A DNA stretch of 64,000 nucleotides from Methylophilus rhizosphaerae (GTDB taxonomy: Bacteria > Pseudomonadota > Gammaproteobacteria > Burkholderiales > Methylophilaceae). The stretch lies in NCBI RefSeq assembly GCF_900100975.1, contig NZ_FNFX01000001.1, forward strand, positions 251,820 through 315,819, in the 5' to 3' direction. The notes under the pieces are model-generated. The model was not told the origin of the DNA. It did no database searches and saw nothing but the letters and a program-made list of their open reading frames with translations. Shown one piece after another: positions 27,740-35,993 of the stretch. Position 1 is the stretch's first letter, and each line of letters opens with the position of its first letter. The position numbers and the translations under genes were made by a program.

Positions 27740-27751
27740 GGGGGTCGCGCC

Positions 27752-28390
27752 ATGGCTAAAGTAATGATCGCCGATGACCACGCCATGCTCAGGCAAGGCC
27801 TGCGCACCCTACTGGAACAAGCCAGCCACCAGGTGATGACGGATGCATTGACGGGGGAAGAAGCCTGCCTGCTGGTAGATAAACATCACCCTGACTTATT
27901 GATACTAGACCTGGATATGCCAGGCATAGGGGGTCTCGAAACACTTAAACGCCTGATGCATCGCCAGCCACAGATGCGCGTGCTGATTTTCAGCATGCAT
28001 GATGACTGTACTTATGCAACACGCGCCATCCAGGCCGGTGCGCGCGGCTATGTCACCAAAACGGAGCCTCCCGAAATCGTACTGGAAGCTATCCACAAAA
28101 TCCTCAAGGGGGGGCGCTACCTGAATAACGAGCTGGCGCAAAATCTTTCCATCTACCATATGGAAGGCCAGGAAAACCCGATCCAGAAACTGTCGCCGCG
28201 CGAATTTGAAGTGTTCCGCCGTATTGCCCAGGGGGAAACCCTGGCGACCATTGCCAAAGGGATGTATATCGGCTACAAAACCGTTGCCAACCTGCAAACC
28301 AGTGTGCGCCAGAAACTGGGGGTAGAAACCACAGGCCAGCTGGTACATATCGCCGTCCGCTTCGGCATCATCAAAGGCCTGGAACGCTAA
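27752..28390 (+). CDS. mxaB: NarL/FixJ-family response regulator, probable MxaB
   Basis: A 212-residue regulator: receiver domain with acidic pair D8/D9, phospho-acceptor Asp53 (LILDLDMPG) and Lys in GYVTKTE, then a LuxR-type HTH (LSPREFEVFRRIAQGE, KTVANLQTSVRQKLGV). GGGGG precedes the ATG. Its partner is the HisKA_3 kinase upstream. Position beside mxaF supports control of the mxa operon; the gene symbol is by context and family, not proven. Confidence 0.8.
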   Translation: MAKVMIADDHAMLRQGLRTLLEQASHQVMTDALTGEEACLLVDKHHPDLLILDLDMPGIGGLETLKRLMHRQPQMRVLIFSMHDDCTYATRAIQAGARGYVTKTEPPEIVLEAIHKILKGGRYLNNELAQNLSIYHMEGQENPIQKLSPREFEVFRRIAQGETLATIAKGMYIGYKTVANLQTSVRQKLGVETTGQLVHIAVRFGIIKGLER

Positions 28391-28405
28391 CCCGGCCCAG
28401 TACAC

Positions 28406-29152
28406 ATGATTCTGGTCATCGCCCGCAAAGAACTTCGCAGCCTGTTCGCCACGCCTATGGGCTGGCTTATCCTCGCCATTTTCCAGGCGATTGCCGGCAC
28501 CTATTACAGCCTGAGCTTTAACCAGTATTTTGAAATCATGCAAAGCGCACAATGGCAGGTACAACGCATAGGCATTACCCAGTTCATGGCCGAAGGCGTA
28601 TTTGGCGTGGCTACTGTCCTCATGTTATTTGTCGTGCCGCTGGTGACCATGAAACTCATCAGCGAAGAGAGAAAAAACCAGACCATGACCTTCCTGATGA
28701 GTGCGCCACTGTCCATGAGCGAACTCATTCTGGGCAAGCTGCTGGGCATTATCAGTTATCTTAGCTTACTGATTTTCAGCATGACGCTGATGATCGTCCT
28801 GATGCGCCCCCTGGCAGAAATAGACCTGCCCTACCTGCTCACCCATGCACTGGGACTCTGGTTGCTGATGGTTGCCAGCAGTGCGCTCGGATTATATGTT
28901 TCCTGCCTGACAGCCACCCCTATCCTGGCCGCCTTCTGCAGCCTGGTGGCGCTGGCCGCCTGCTTATTGCTGGACAAATTCTTCACCGATAACCAGCAGG
29001 CCCTGTTTTACGATTTTTCGCTAATGCAACATTACCGCCAATTCGCCTCGGGGATGCTGAACAGCTTTGATATCCTGTTTTTCGTACTCTTTGCCACATT
29101 CTTTGTACTGCTGTCGATTCGACGCTTACATGCCGACCGCCTGTATGACTGA
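28406..29152 (+). CDS. ABC-2 type permease (GldF-like)
   Basis: A 248-residue protein with six hydrophobic segments and the ABC-2 permease pattern (FVVPLVTMKLISEERKNQTM, LMSAPLSMSELILGKLLG). It resembles the GldF/NosY-type permease of gliding-like ABC systems. It follows mxaB by 15 bp and overlaps the next gene by 8 bp. No ATP-binding subunit is present next to it, which is unusual for this family. Confidence 0.8.
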   Translation: MILVIARKELRSLFATPMGWLILAIFQAIAGTYYSLSFNQYFEIMQSAQWQVQRIGITQFMAEGVFGVATVLMLFVVPLVTMKLISEERKNQTMTFLMSAPLSMSELILGKLLGIISYLSLLIFSMTLMIVLMRPLAEIDLPYLLTHALGLWLLMVASSALGLYVSCLTATPILAAFCSLVALAACLLLDKFFTDNQQALFYDFSLMQHYRQFASGMLNSFDILFFVLFATFFVLLSIRRLHADRLYD

Positions 29153-30554
29153 CTCTTCCCGCTTCAAACCGCTTCGTTCACGATTATCACTTGCTGCACA
29201 CTGGTGGCAGCACCGCCTGGCGATTCCCGCGTTATTACTGGTGGCACTGGCGCTGGGGTTTCTGTCCTGGCGATTCAATGTCATGTCTGACCACACCAAC
29301 AATCACCGCAATACCCTCTCAGCTGCCAGCATCCAGGTGCTGCACGCATTACCCGGGCGCATAGAAATAACCGCTTTTTGCAGCAACAGCCCGTATAAGG
29401 GGCGCTATTTCAGAAAATCCATTGAAGCCCTGCTGCAGCGCTACCAACATCAGCACACTGATATACACCTACAATTCATCGACCCGGCAAATGCCCCCAC
29501 GCTAGCTCGCGAGCAACAGATCAAAAAAGAAGGCGAAATGATTATCCGCTACCGCGGGCAGCAGGTGCACATGTATTTACCTTATACCGAAGAAGCCTTC
29601 ACCAATCTGCTACTGCAATTGCAGCACGGCGAGCGTGCGCCCTTACTGTTTGCAGGCAGTAACGGAGAACCATCCCTGGATAACACCACGGACACCGGTG
29701 CCAGCCAGCTCGCCACCGCTATCCGCAGTGCCGGGCTACATGCATACACCGCAGCCTCCCTTGAACCAGCGCCCGGCACTAATGAAAAACTGCCTACCCT
29801 GGTTTTGGGTGGTGCATCAACCCCTTATTCAGACACACAGGTACACGCCATCCAGGCGCACATTAGCAAAGGGGGCAGCCTGATATGGCTGGTAGATTCG
29901 GCTGAAAAACAGGGCTTACAATCACTGGCACAAACACTGGGACTGGAAATCAGCCAGGGCATCGCCATTGACCCGGCCAACCGCCAGTATGATATTGCAC
30001 TACACGCACTGGGCACACAACGCTACTCCGGCCAGGGTCCTACAGAAGACTTTGTGCTACGCACTTTTTTCAATACAGCCCATGCCATCGTGCGTTACCG
30101 CCAGCCCAACGATACCTGGCAAACCATGCCACTGGTCGCCGCAGCAGAACAAGGATGGGTCAGCGCAAGCTACCGCAGCAACCAGCCAGATAAACTGCCC
30201 GCATTTAACCCTCAAACCGATACGCAAGGGCCGGCCACCGTGGCATTGGCACTGGAGAAAAAATTCGAAACAGGTGAATGGCAAAGAGTCCTGGTCATTA
30301 GCAGCACAAGCTTTTTCACCAATGTACAATTGCAAAAAGGCGGCAACCTGGCATTGAGCCTGCGCAGCCTGCAATGGGTAGTCAATAACCAGCCAACGGT
30401 CACGCTACCAGTCGCCCCATTGCGCGATAGCGTGATCCTGTTACCCTCACAGCCAGCCTGGCTAATGCTGCTATTCAATGGCTTCCAGTTCGGCCTGCCC
30501 GCCCTGCTACTTATCGCTGGCTGGTGGACATGGCGCCGGAAATACCGGCATTAA
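29145..30554 (+). CDS. GldG-like ABC transporter auxiliary protein
   Basis: A 469-residue protein with an N-terminal membrane helix (LAIPALLLVALALGFLSW), a large periplasmic GldG/DUF4350-like domain (TLSAASIQVLHALPGRIEITAF, later KGGSLIWLVDS) and a C-terminal helix (FQFGLPALLLIAGWWTWRRK). The ATG at 29145 overlaps the permease stop by 8 bp; the frame extends further upstream without a better start. Forms an inner-membrane complex with the permease by family analogy; substrate unknown. Confidence 0.8.
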   Translation: MTDSSRFKPLRSRLSLAAHWWQHRLAIPALLLVALALGFLSWRFNVMSDHTNNHRNTLSAASIQVLHALPGRIEITAFCSNSPYKGRYFRKSIEALLQRYQHQHTDIHLQFIDPANAPTLAREQQIKKEGEMIIRYRGQQVHMYLPYTEEAFTNLLLQLQHGERAPLLFAGSNGEPSLDNTTDTGASQLATAIRSAGLHAYTAASLEPAPGTNEKLPTLVLGGASTPYSDTQVHAIQAHISKGGSLIWLVDSAEKQGLQSLAQTLGLEISQGIAIDPANRQYDIALHALGTQRYSGQGPTEDFVLRTFFNTAHAIVRYRQPNDTWQTMPLVAAAEQGWVSASYRSNQPDKLPAFNPQTDTQGPATVALALEKKFETGEWQRVLVISSTSFFTNVQLQKGGNLALSLRSLQWVVNNQPTVTLPVAPLRDSVILLPSQPAWLMLLFNGFQFGLPALLLIAGWWTWRRKYRH

Positions 30555-30619
30555 TTGAAAATATCCCACTCAACTCAATGGGGCCTGGCTCCATTGGTTA
30601 TTCGTTCTGCGGTGCCTGA

Positions 30620-33600
30620 TCAATCCGGTTCGAAATGCCAGTTCAGGCTGAACCAGACACCACGCGGCGCACCAGGGGCCAGGAAGTTGGTCATCAGCCA
30701 GTCGTTGGAGTTATGGTTGTAACCATCCGGGCCAATGGCACCATTGATACTGGGGGAAAATGGATTGCGGCCCAGGCGCCCGGCGCTGAAATATTCCTTG
30801 TCAAAAATATTGTTCACAATCATGCTTGCCGTCCACTCCTTGCTGAGCTTGTAACTGGTCTGAAAGTTAAAGAACATATAGCCAGCAACCTTGCCGGGGT
30901 TATTCGTGACCGGTCTGGCAATGGGTTGGTTATTAGCGTCCAAATCATAGACAGTCACCCCTTTCTGATGGTCATTGTTTTCGTTGCCACGTAAGAAGGC
31001 TGAAGAATGGGCCACAGCTGACAAGCCTACCTGCCAATCGGGAGTCACATCATAGCTAAGGCTGGCATTGAAGTTATGCATGGCCACGCCTGGCATGCGA
31101 TCACCAGGTTTGACTTTGATGCGCCTTGCCGTGTCACCTACATCGTAGACGCATTGACCTGATGAATTGCAGTAGGGGTCAAGCGTGGAGCTGCTGTTGT
31201 CATCAGCCGCCATGGTGAAGTTGCTTTCAAAGGTGGCATCGGTCAGCGCATAGTTGAGGCGCATCCTGAACTTGTCATAAGTGGCGGTCAGCCCTGCCTC
31301 CAGCCCTTTCCTGCGGGTTTTATCAATGGTGTCAAAGAAGGTACGGTTACCCGGGTAACTGATCATGTAAATATCGTCCTTCAGGTCAGTTTGATACACT
31401 CCGAGGTTCCACTCTATATTGTCTGTCCATCTGCCGCGCATGCCCAAATCAATCGTGGTCGCTTTAATCTGGGGTAAATAAGGGTCGCCGGACAGCGTGG
31501 TTGGTAAAGAGCAGGAGCGGTTTTCAATAATGCTCTTTTCAATATACTTTTGTGTACCATCTGGATTAAGTCCATTAGGAATCATGGTCTTATCAAATGC
31601 GCAGCCTAGCTCAATCACGGAAGGCGTTCTGGTGCCCTGTGCCCAGTTACCGTACACATTGAGATTTTCCTTAGCTTGCCAAGTGGCGCCAAAAGAAGGG
31701 TTCAATGAGTAGTAGCTGAACTTTTCCTTTTCTGCCGGGTGCAGCAGGTTGGCAACATTCGGCACGATATATCCGGTGGTAGGACATACCCCATTCACGC
31801 ACACATCATTGTAATTAGGATATGCCTGGTATTGCGCCAGATCCCAGACAAATGTGCCGTAGGTGCGTGACGCAATCCTGTTTTGCCCATGGGTTTCGTT
31901 ATAGCGTGCGGCACCAGTAATATGCAGCGTCTCTACCGGACTCCAGGTTTCGCTGAAGTAGATACTTTTTGTGATCTGTTTGCCGTCAAAATTGTTGTTA
32001 CTGATTTCCTGGCTGGCAGCGGCATATTGGTCACGAATTTCATCCGGGGCCAGATAGGCATTGCGCTCGGCATCCAGCATGCCCAGCATCTGGCCACTGG
32101 TATAGGTGGCCGAAGGCGCATCTATCGACATGCCCAGCATGAACTTATGTTTAGGGAAGTTCCAGTTGAACTGGATAGACGCTCCATCTGTGATCTGGTC
32201 AATCTGGGTATTGGAAAGCACGGCGGTGGGTGTGCCTTCCACCACGCCTTGAGAGCCGGGGCCGGTACCATAATAGGCGCCATCGACGGTCTGTGGCGGC
32301 GATCCCGGCGTCCCCGATACCGGGACGGACAGGGCGCGCAGACCCAGATCTTCCGGCTTGGTGATATCGCCGTGACACACGTCTCCATTGACCGGCGAGC
32401 GGAACACTACGATGTGTTTGACGCCGACCCCGTCACCAGGCGTATCGTCGCCAGCGGCCAAGGTATCCGGGCTGTACCAGTAGAACGAGGTCATGCCGCT
32501 GATCAGGGTATTACCCGGATCATTGATCTGCAGCGCGGAAAGCGTGGTGACGGATTCAAAGTAGTAGGAAAGATCACCGCCGGAATAGCTGGTAGTGTCG
32601 CCGTTCGGCACTTCCTGCCCCAACCCCTCACCGCCCGGGGTGAAGATATTGGTCTGCTCGAAATTCTTCTGCCGCTGCAGATTATCCAGCGCCCGTGCCA
32701 GAAACTGCGGGTTATCAATCGGGGCGTTGATGGCGCTGGACGGCAGGCTGGCAAAGGCGTCGTTCACCGTTGGGGCAGATAAAAATCCGCTGAGTACGGG
32801 ATCCGCGAACAATGCGCCCCAGTCGCCATTCGGCACGTCAAGAATGGCATAATCCGGCAAGCCATATTTGTTGGTACTGTTAAACAAACAGGTAAACTGC
32901 TCACCTGTAGCCAGGTTTCTTTTAACCTGCTGGTTGCCAAACTCGGTATAAACATCCGCCCCCAAAGATTTACGCTTGCTATCCCGACGATAAGCCTGGG
33001 CAGTGATCGTAAAGTTATCATTCACAAAATAGCTACCAGATAACTGGAACTGGGCCAAGCGGTTCTTGGTGGTGTCTGGTGAGGTGTATACGCCGTTCCT
33101 GTCCTGACGGTACATTTCATTTGGCAATAAACCATTCCCCACCAGGTCATTCCCGACAAGCAGTGTGCTCAGGTTTAAATCCAGCTTGTCACCGCGATAG
33201 CTGGCTTTGCCAAAAAACTGGTTGACCTTGCTCGGTGAGTTTTCACGCCAGCCATCTTCCATAAAGAAATTACCAGCCCCAAATAACCCGACTGTGCCAT
33301 TATTCCAGCCGCCTTCTAGCTGTAATTGCTTGCGGCCAAATGAGCCGGTCAGGACATTCGCATCGACGCCCGCATTGTTAAAGCCATCCTTGGTTTTCAG
33401 CGCAAATGCGCCCCCGAGCGTCCCCAGGCCAAACACAGGGTTAGAGCCAGGGAACACATCGACACCGGCCAAGGCATTCATGGGCATCATGTCCCAGTTC
33501 ACCACATCACCAAACGGTTCATTGACACGGATACCATCAAAAAATACAGATAATCCTTGTGGCGTACCAATCTGCGGGCCGGCAGTAAACCCGCGGTACT

Positions 33601-34207
33601 GCACATCCATTTGGAATGGATTGCCCTGGTAATCATTGACGGTTACCGACTGCAGTTTTTTATTCATCAGGTCCGCAATACTTAATGAATGAGAGTCTTT
33701 AATCTCCTGGGCAGAGATACTTTGCACGTTGCCAGGAATCTCTTCCTTGGTCAGCCCCAAACCAGGTAACGGACCGATTTCATAAAAACGTTTGGCACGT
33801 ACTTCGACTTTATCCAACTGGACACTTTTATCTTCAACTTTAGAAACACGCTGGATATAAAGCGTCTGGTCATTCAGCCTGGCTTCAAGCCCGGTATTCA
33901 CCAATAACTTCTGCAAAGCCTCTTTACTGCGCATGGTGCCACTCAAAGCAGGTGCCTGTTTATCTGAAACCAGATTGTCGTTATAGGTAATATTCAGGCC
34001 GATTTTTGCGCTGAGCGCCTTGAGTGAGGTGGCCAGTGGCTGGGCGGGCAGATTGACGGTTATTTTCTGCGACAGGACAATGTCTTCATCAGATTGTGGC
34101 AGGCTGGTATTGAGTTCTGCCGCCTGTAACGTGGCGAACCAGGCATCACCATTGGCAAAACATGCCGCAATCGCCACCCCCATCATCAGTTTTATAGATT
34201 TTTGCAT
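30620..34207 (-). CDS. TonB-dependent outer-membrane receptor with STN domain (copy 2)
   Basis: A 1195-residue receptor, long for the family. Order: signal peptide, secretin/TonB N-terminal (STN) signalling domain (residues 45-120, LPAQPLATSLKALSAKIG), plug (135-270, IPGNVQSISAQEIKD, LSVFFDGIRVNEPFG), and a beta-barrel ending in aromatic WFSLNWHFEPD. The STN domain marks it as a signal-transducing receptor of the FecA type, working with the FecR and ECF sigma genes immediately upstream. Plug and barrel end are nearly identical to copy 1 and copy 3; the mid-barrel loops differ. Ligand unknown. Confidence 0.93.
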   Translation of the reverse strand: MQKSIKLMMGVAIAACFANGDAWFATLQAAELNTSLPQSDEDIVLSQKITVNLPAQPLATSLKALSAKIGLNITYNDNLVSDKQAPALSGTMRSKEALQKLLVNTGLEARLNDQTLYIQRVSKVEDKSVQLDKVEVRAKRFYEIGPLPGLGLTKEEIPGNVQSISAQEIKDSHSLSIADLMNKKLQSVTVNDYQGNPFQMDVQYRGFTAGPQIGTPQGLSVFFDGIRVNEPFGDVVNWDMMPMNALAGVDVFPGSNPVFGLGTLGGAFALKTKDGFNNAGVDANVLTGSFGRKQLQLEGGWNNGTVGLFGAGNFFMEDGWRENSPSKVNQFFGKASYRGDKLDLNLSTLLVGNDLVGNGLLPNEMYRQDRNGVYTSPDTTKNRLAQFQLSGSYFVNDNFTITAQAYRRDSKRKSLGADVYTEFGNQQVKRNLATGEQFTCLFNSTNKYGLPDYAILDVPNGDWGALFADPVLSGFLSAPTVNDAFASLPSSAINAPIDNPQFLARALDNLQRQKNFEQTNIFTPGGEGLGQEVPNGDTTSYSGGDLSYYFESVTTLSALQINDPGNTLISGMTSFYWYSPDTLAAGDDTPGDGVGVKHIVVFRSPVNGDVCHGDITKPEDLGLRALSVPVSGTPGSPPQTVDGAYYGTGPGSQGVVEGTPTAVLSNTQIDQITDGASIQFNWNFPKHKFMLGMSIDAPSATYTSGQMLGMLDAERNAYLAPDEIRDQYAAASQEISNNNFDGKQITKSIYFSETWSPVETLHITGAARYNETHGQNRIASRTYGTFVWDLAQYQAYPNYNDVCVNGVCPTTGYIVPNVANLLHPAEKEKFSYYSLNPSFGATWQAKENLNVYGNWAQGTRTPSVIELGCAFDKTMIPNGLNPDGTQKYIEKSIIENRSCSLPTTLSGDPYLPQIKATTIDLGMRGRWTDNIEWNLGVYQTDLKDDIYMISYPGNRTFFDTIDKTRRKGLEAGLTATYDKFRMRLNYALTDATFESNFTMAADDNSSSTLDPYCNSSGQCVYDVGDTARRIKVKPGDRMPGVAMHNFNASLSYDVTPDWQVGLSAVAHSSAFLRGNENNDHQKGVTVYDLDANNQPIARPVTNNPGKVAGYMFFNFQTSYKLSKEWTASMIVNNIFDKEYFSAGRLGRNPFSPSINGAIGPDGYNHNSNDWLMTNFLAPGAPRGVWFSLNWHFEPD

Positions 34208-34271
34208 CAGGATTTCCTCGTTATTCCTTGGCTTGTTACTGCCTTAATGCACGAGAAACAGAAATCCTGAT
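34206..34271 (-). promoter_or_regulatory. 11-bp inverted repeat covering RBS and start of receptor copy 2
   Basis: ATCAGGATTTC (upstream arm) is perfectly complementary to GAAATCCTGAT, which overlaps the GAGGAAA ribosome binding site and the AT of the ATG at 34207. If transcribed, the hairpin would hide the start. The upstream arm overlaps a GCATATCAGG box shared with copy 1, so it could instead be a DNA site. Confidence 0.4.
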
Positions 34272-34325
34272 ATGCCGATTGCAAAAAATTGTTAGCAACC
34301 GGCGCTGATGTGGCCCATTAATTGA

Positions 34326-35309
34326 TTATTTGTCTGGACTGACAGTTTCAAGCAATGTGCCTGCCGTCGTTTGGCGGACACGGACATTGGCGATACGTGG
34401 CAGCGTGGAAATAAAGTTATTGGTATCTTTCACTGTCACCACGGCACTGATATGCTCGGTGGATAGCCCATCCGACATGACTGGGGTCGGGTTATACCGG
34501 CTCAGTGTTTCTGCAATTTCCGGCAGGTCCGCCTGGTTAAATACCAGGGTTCCGCTACTGAATCTAAAATAATCCTGTGCCGATACATTGCGGCGTGGCT
34601 GCAAGTGGTTTTGTTTAAACTCTGCCACCTGGTTATTTTGCAGAATGATCTTCTCCGGTCCGGTTTTGGAAACCACCTCCACCTTGCCATGATCCACACT
34701 CACCCGTTCCAGACGACTGAGTTTGTTGACGGCAAAACGTGTGCCTAATACCGTCACTTTCATACGGTCGGTTTCCACCACAAACGGTTTACCCGGATCG
34801 CGCTGCACCTCGAAAATGGCTTCCCCTTTCAGCAAGGTGATATGCCGCTGATGACGGTAATATTTCACTTCGATTTGCGTGTCGGCATTTAATGTGACAT
34901 GGCTGCCATCTTCCAGCATTTGCGTGATCTGTTGCGCCCGCGTGGTTTGGGAGGCCAGTTGCAACGTTGGCGTGGCCTGCCAGGTGTGATATTGCTGGTA
35001 ACCTGCCCAGCCGACAAACATCAGTGCAACACAGGTAGAAACAGCGCCGGCCACTTTGCGCACAGCCTTCTTGCGCTCGCTGCGTTTAAAGAACACATCC
35101 GCCTGCCTGCCTTGCGCAATAGCCTGCAACTCATTCACCGAATCAATGCCCTGCCAGGCATCACTAATGCTTGAATACTCTTGTTGATGTAGCGGGCTTT
35201 GCATCAGCCAGGCTTCAAACTGGCTGCGCTCAGGCGCATCAGGCGCAGCCTCCTGCATGCGGATAAACCAGCGGGCGGCAGTTTCACTGATTTTTTTCTG
35301 CGCAGTCAT
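34326..35309 (-). CDS. FecR-type anti-sigma/sigma regulator (cassette 2)
   Basis: A 327-residue inner-membrane regulator: N-terminal cytosolic DUF4880-like part (AARWFIRMQEAAPDAPERSQ), one transmembrane helix (near 88-106), and a periplasmic FecR domain (LEDGSHVTLNADTQIEV, GEAIFEVQRDPGKPFVV, VTVLGTRFAVN) ending in an STN-like segment. It relays ligand occupancy of the receptor to the ECF sigma factor. Starts 3 bp after the sigma gene and ends 118 bp before the receptor. Confidence 0.9.
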   Translation of the reverse strand: MTAQKKISETAARWFIRMQEAAPDAPERSQFEAWLMQSPLHQQEYSSISDAWQGIDSVNELQAIAQGRQADVFFKRSERKKAVRKVAGAVSTCVALMFVGWAGYQQYHTWQATPTLQLASQTTRAQQITQMLEDGSHVTLNADTQIEVKYYRHQRHITLLKGEAIFEVQRDPGKPFVVETDRMKVTVLGTRFAVNKLSRLERVSVDHGKVEVVSKTGPEKIILQNNQVAEFKQNHLQPRRNVSAQDYFRFSSGTLVFNQADLPEIAETLSRYNPTPVMSDGLSTEHISAVVTVKDTNNFISTLPRIANVRVRQTTAGTLLETVSPDK

Positions 35310-35312
35310 GGT

Positions 35313-35804
35313 TTATTTGAGAAATTGTTCGCGGGCAGCACGGATATCAAGCAAAGCGCGGATCAGGTGGCGCTCAACCATGTTGAGGCTGATATTCAAC
35401 TGGCTGGCGATTTCTTTCTGGGCGTAGCCCTCGATGCGGTACATGACAAACACCTGCCGGCACCGTGGCGGCAAATCCTGGATAATCTGGGTTACCAGTT
35501 CCAGGCGCTGTTTGATATCTGCCAGATGCTCGACTGATACCGTAAAAGGCTCTTCAAGATCGGCCTGTTGTTGATAGTCAGCAAAATAACTCTCTCTACG
35601 GTATTGCTCAAGTAACAGATTCTGCACAATCGTGCGCAAATAAGCATGCGGCTCATGTGCGCGATTCGGACTGGAAGTCAGGGCAAACCTGAGAAACCCA
35701 TCATGCAGAATATCGCTGGCCATATGCTGGCACCGCGTTTTACGCCGGATACCAGGCAGTAACGTCGTATATGCCCAATGTAAGTTGATCCCGTGCCAGA
35801 ACAT
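35313..35804 (-). CDS. ECF sigma factor, FecI-like (cassette 2)
   Basis: A 163-residue sigma-70 family ECF factor. Region 2 (MASDILHDGFLRFALTS, PHAYLRTIVQNLLLEQYRR) and region 4 (LPPRCRQVFVMYRIEGYAQKE, LNISLNMVERHLIRAL) are clear. Length is normal for FecI. Preceded by GGGAA-N8-TATAGT ending eight bases before the ATG. It should direct transcription of the receptor gene in its cassette. Confidence 0.9.
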   Translation of the reverse strand: MFWHGINLHWAYTTLLPGIRRKTRCQHMASDILHDGFLRFALTSSPNRAHEPHAYLRTIVQNLLLEQYRRESYFADYQQQADLEEPFTVSVEHLADIKQRLELVTQIIQDLPPRCRQVFVMYRIEGYAQKEIASQLNISLNMVERHLIRALLDIRAAREQFLK

Positions 35805-35812
35805 TTTGCTTC

Positions 35813-35831
35813 ACTATAAATGGCTGTTCCC
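35813..35831 (-). promoter_or_regulatory. GGGAA-N8-TATAGT before the ECF gene
   Basis: On the minus strand GGGAA is followed after 8 bp by TATAGT, which ends eight bases before the ATG at 35804. If this is the -10 element the message would be almost leaderless. It resembles the arrangements before the kinase and propeller genes. Confidence 0.35.
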
Positions 35832-35993
35832 TTTACATAGGCAAAGATCGTACCGGCAAAAAAACACTTATCCATTTTTATGTAAGCGATTGTTTCATCA
35901 TGACTTTTTGATTAACTCACTATGCGTCGATCAGTTAAAGCTGGTTGCAATCAACCACGATGGTCCAATTTAACCAGCAATATGTCAGCCTAA

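Noticed and set aside
30565-30600. Hairpin CAATGGGGC-CTG-GCTCCATTG between the convergent GldG-like and receptor genes as a bidirectional terminator
   Set aside because: The stem contains a G-T pair and no T-run follows on either strand; too weak to call.
31883-32782. A 299-codon plus-strand frame inside receptor copy 2
   Set aside because: Antisense to a well-recognised TonB-dependent receptor; no recognisable domain.
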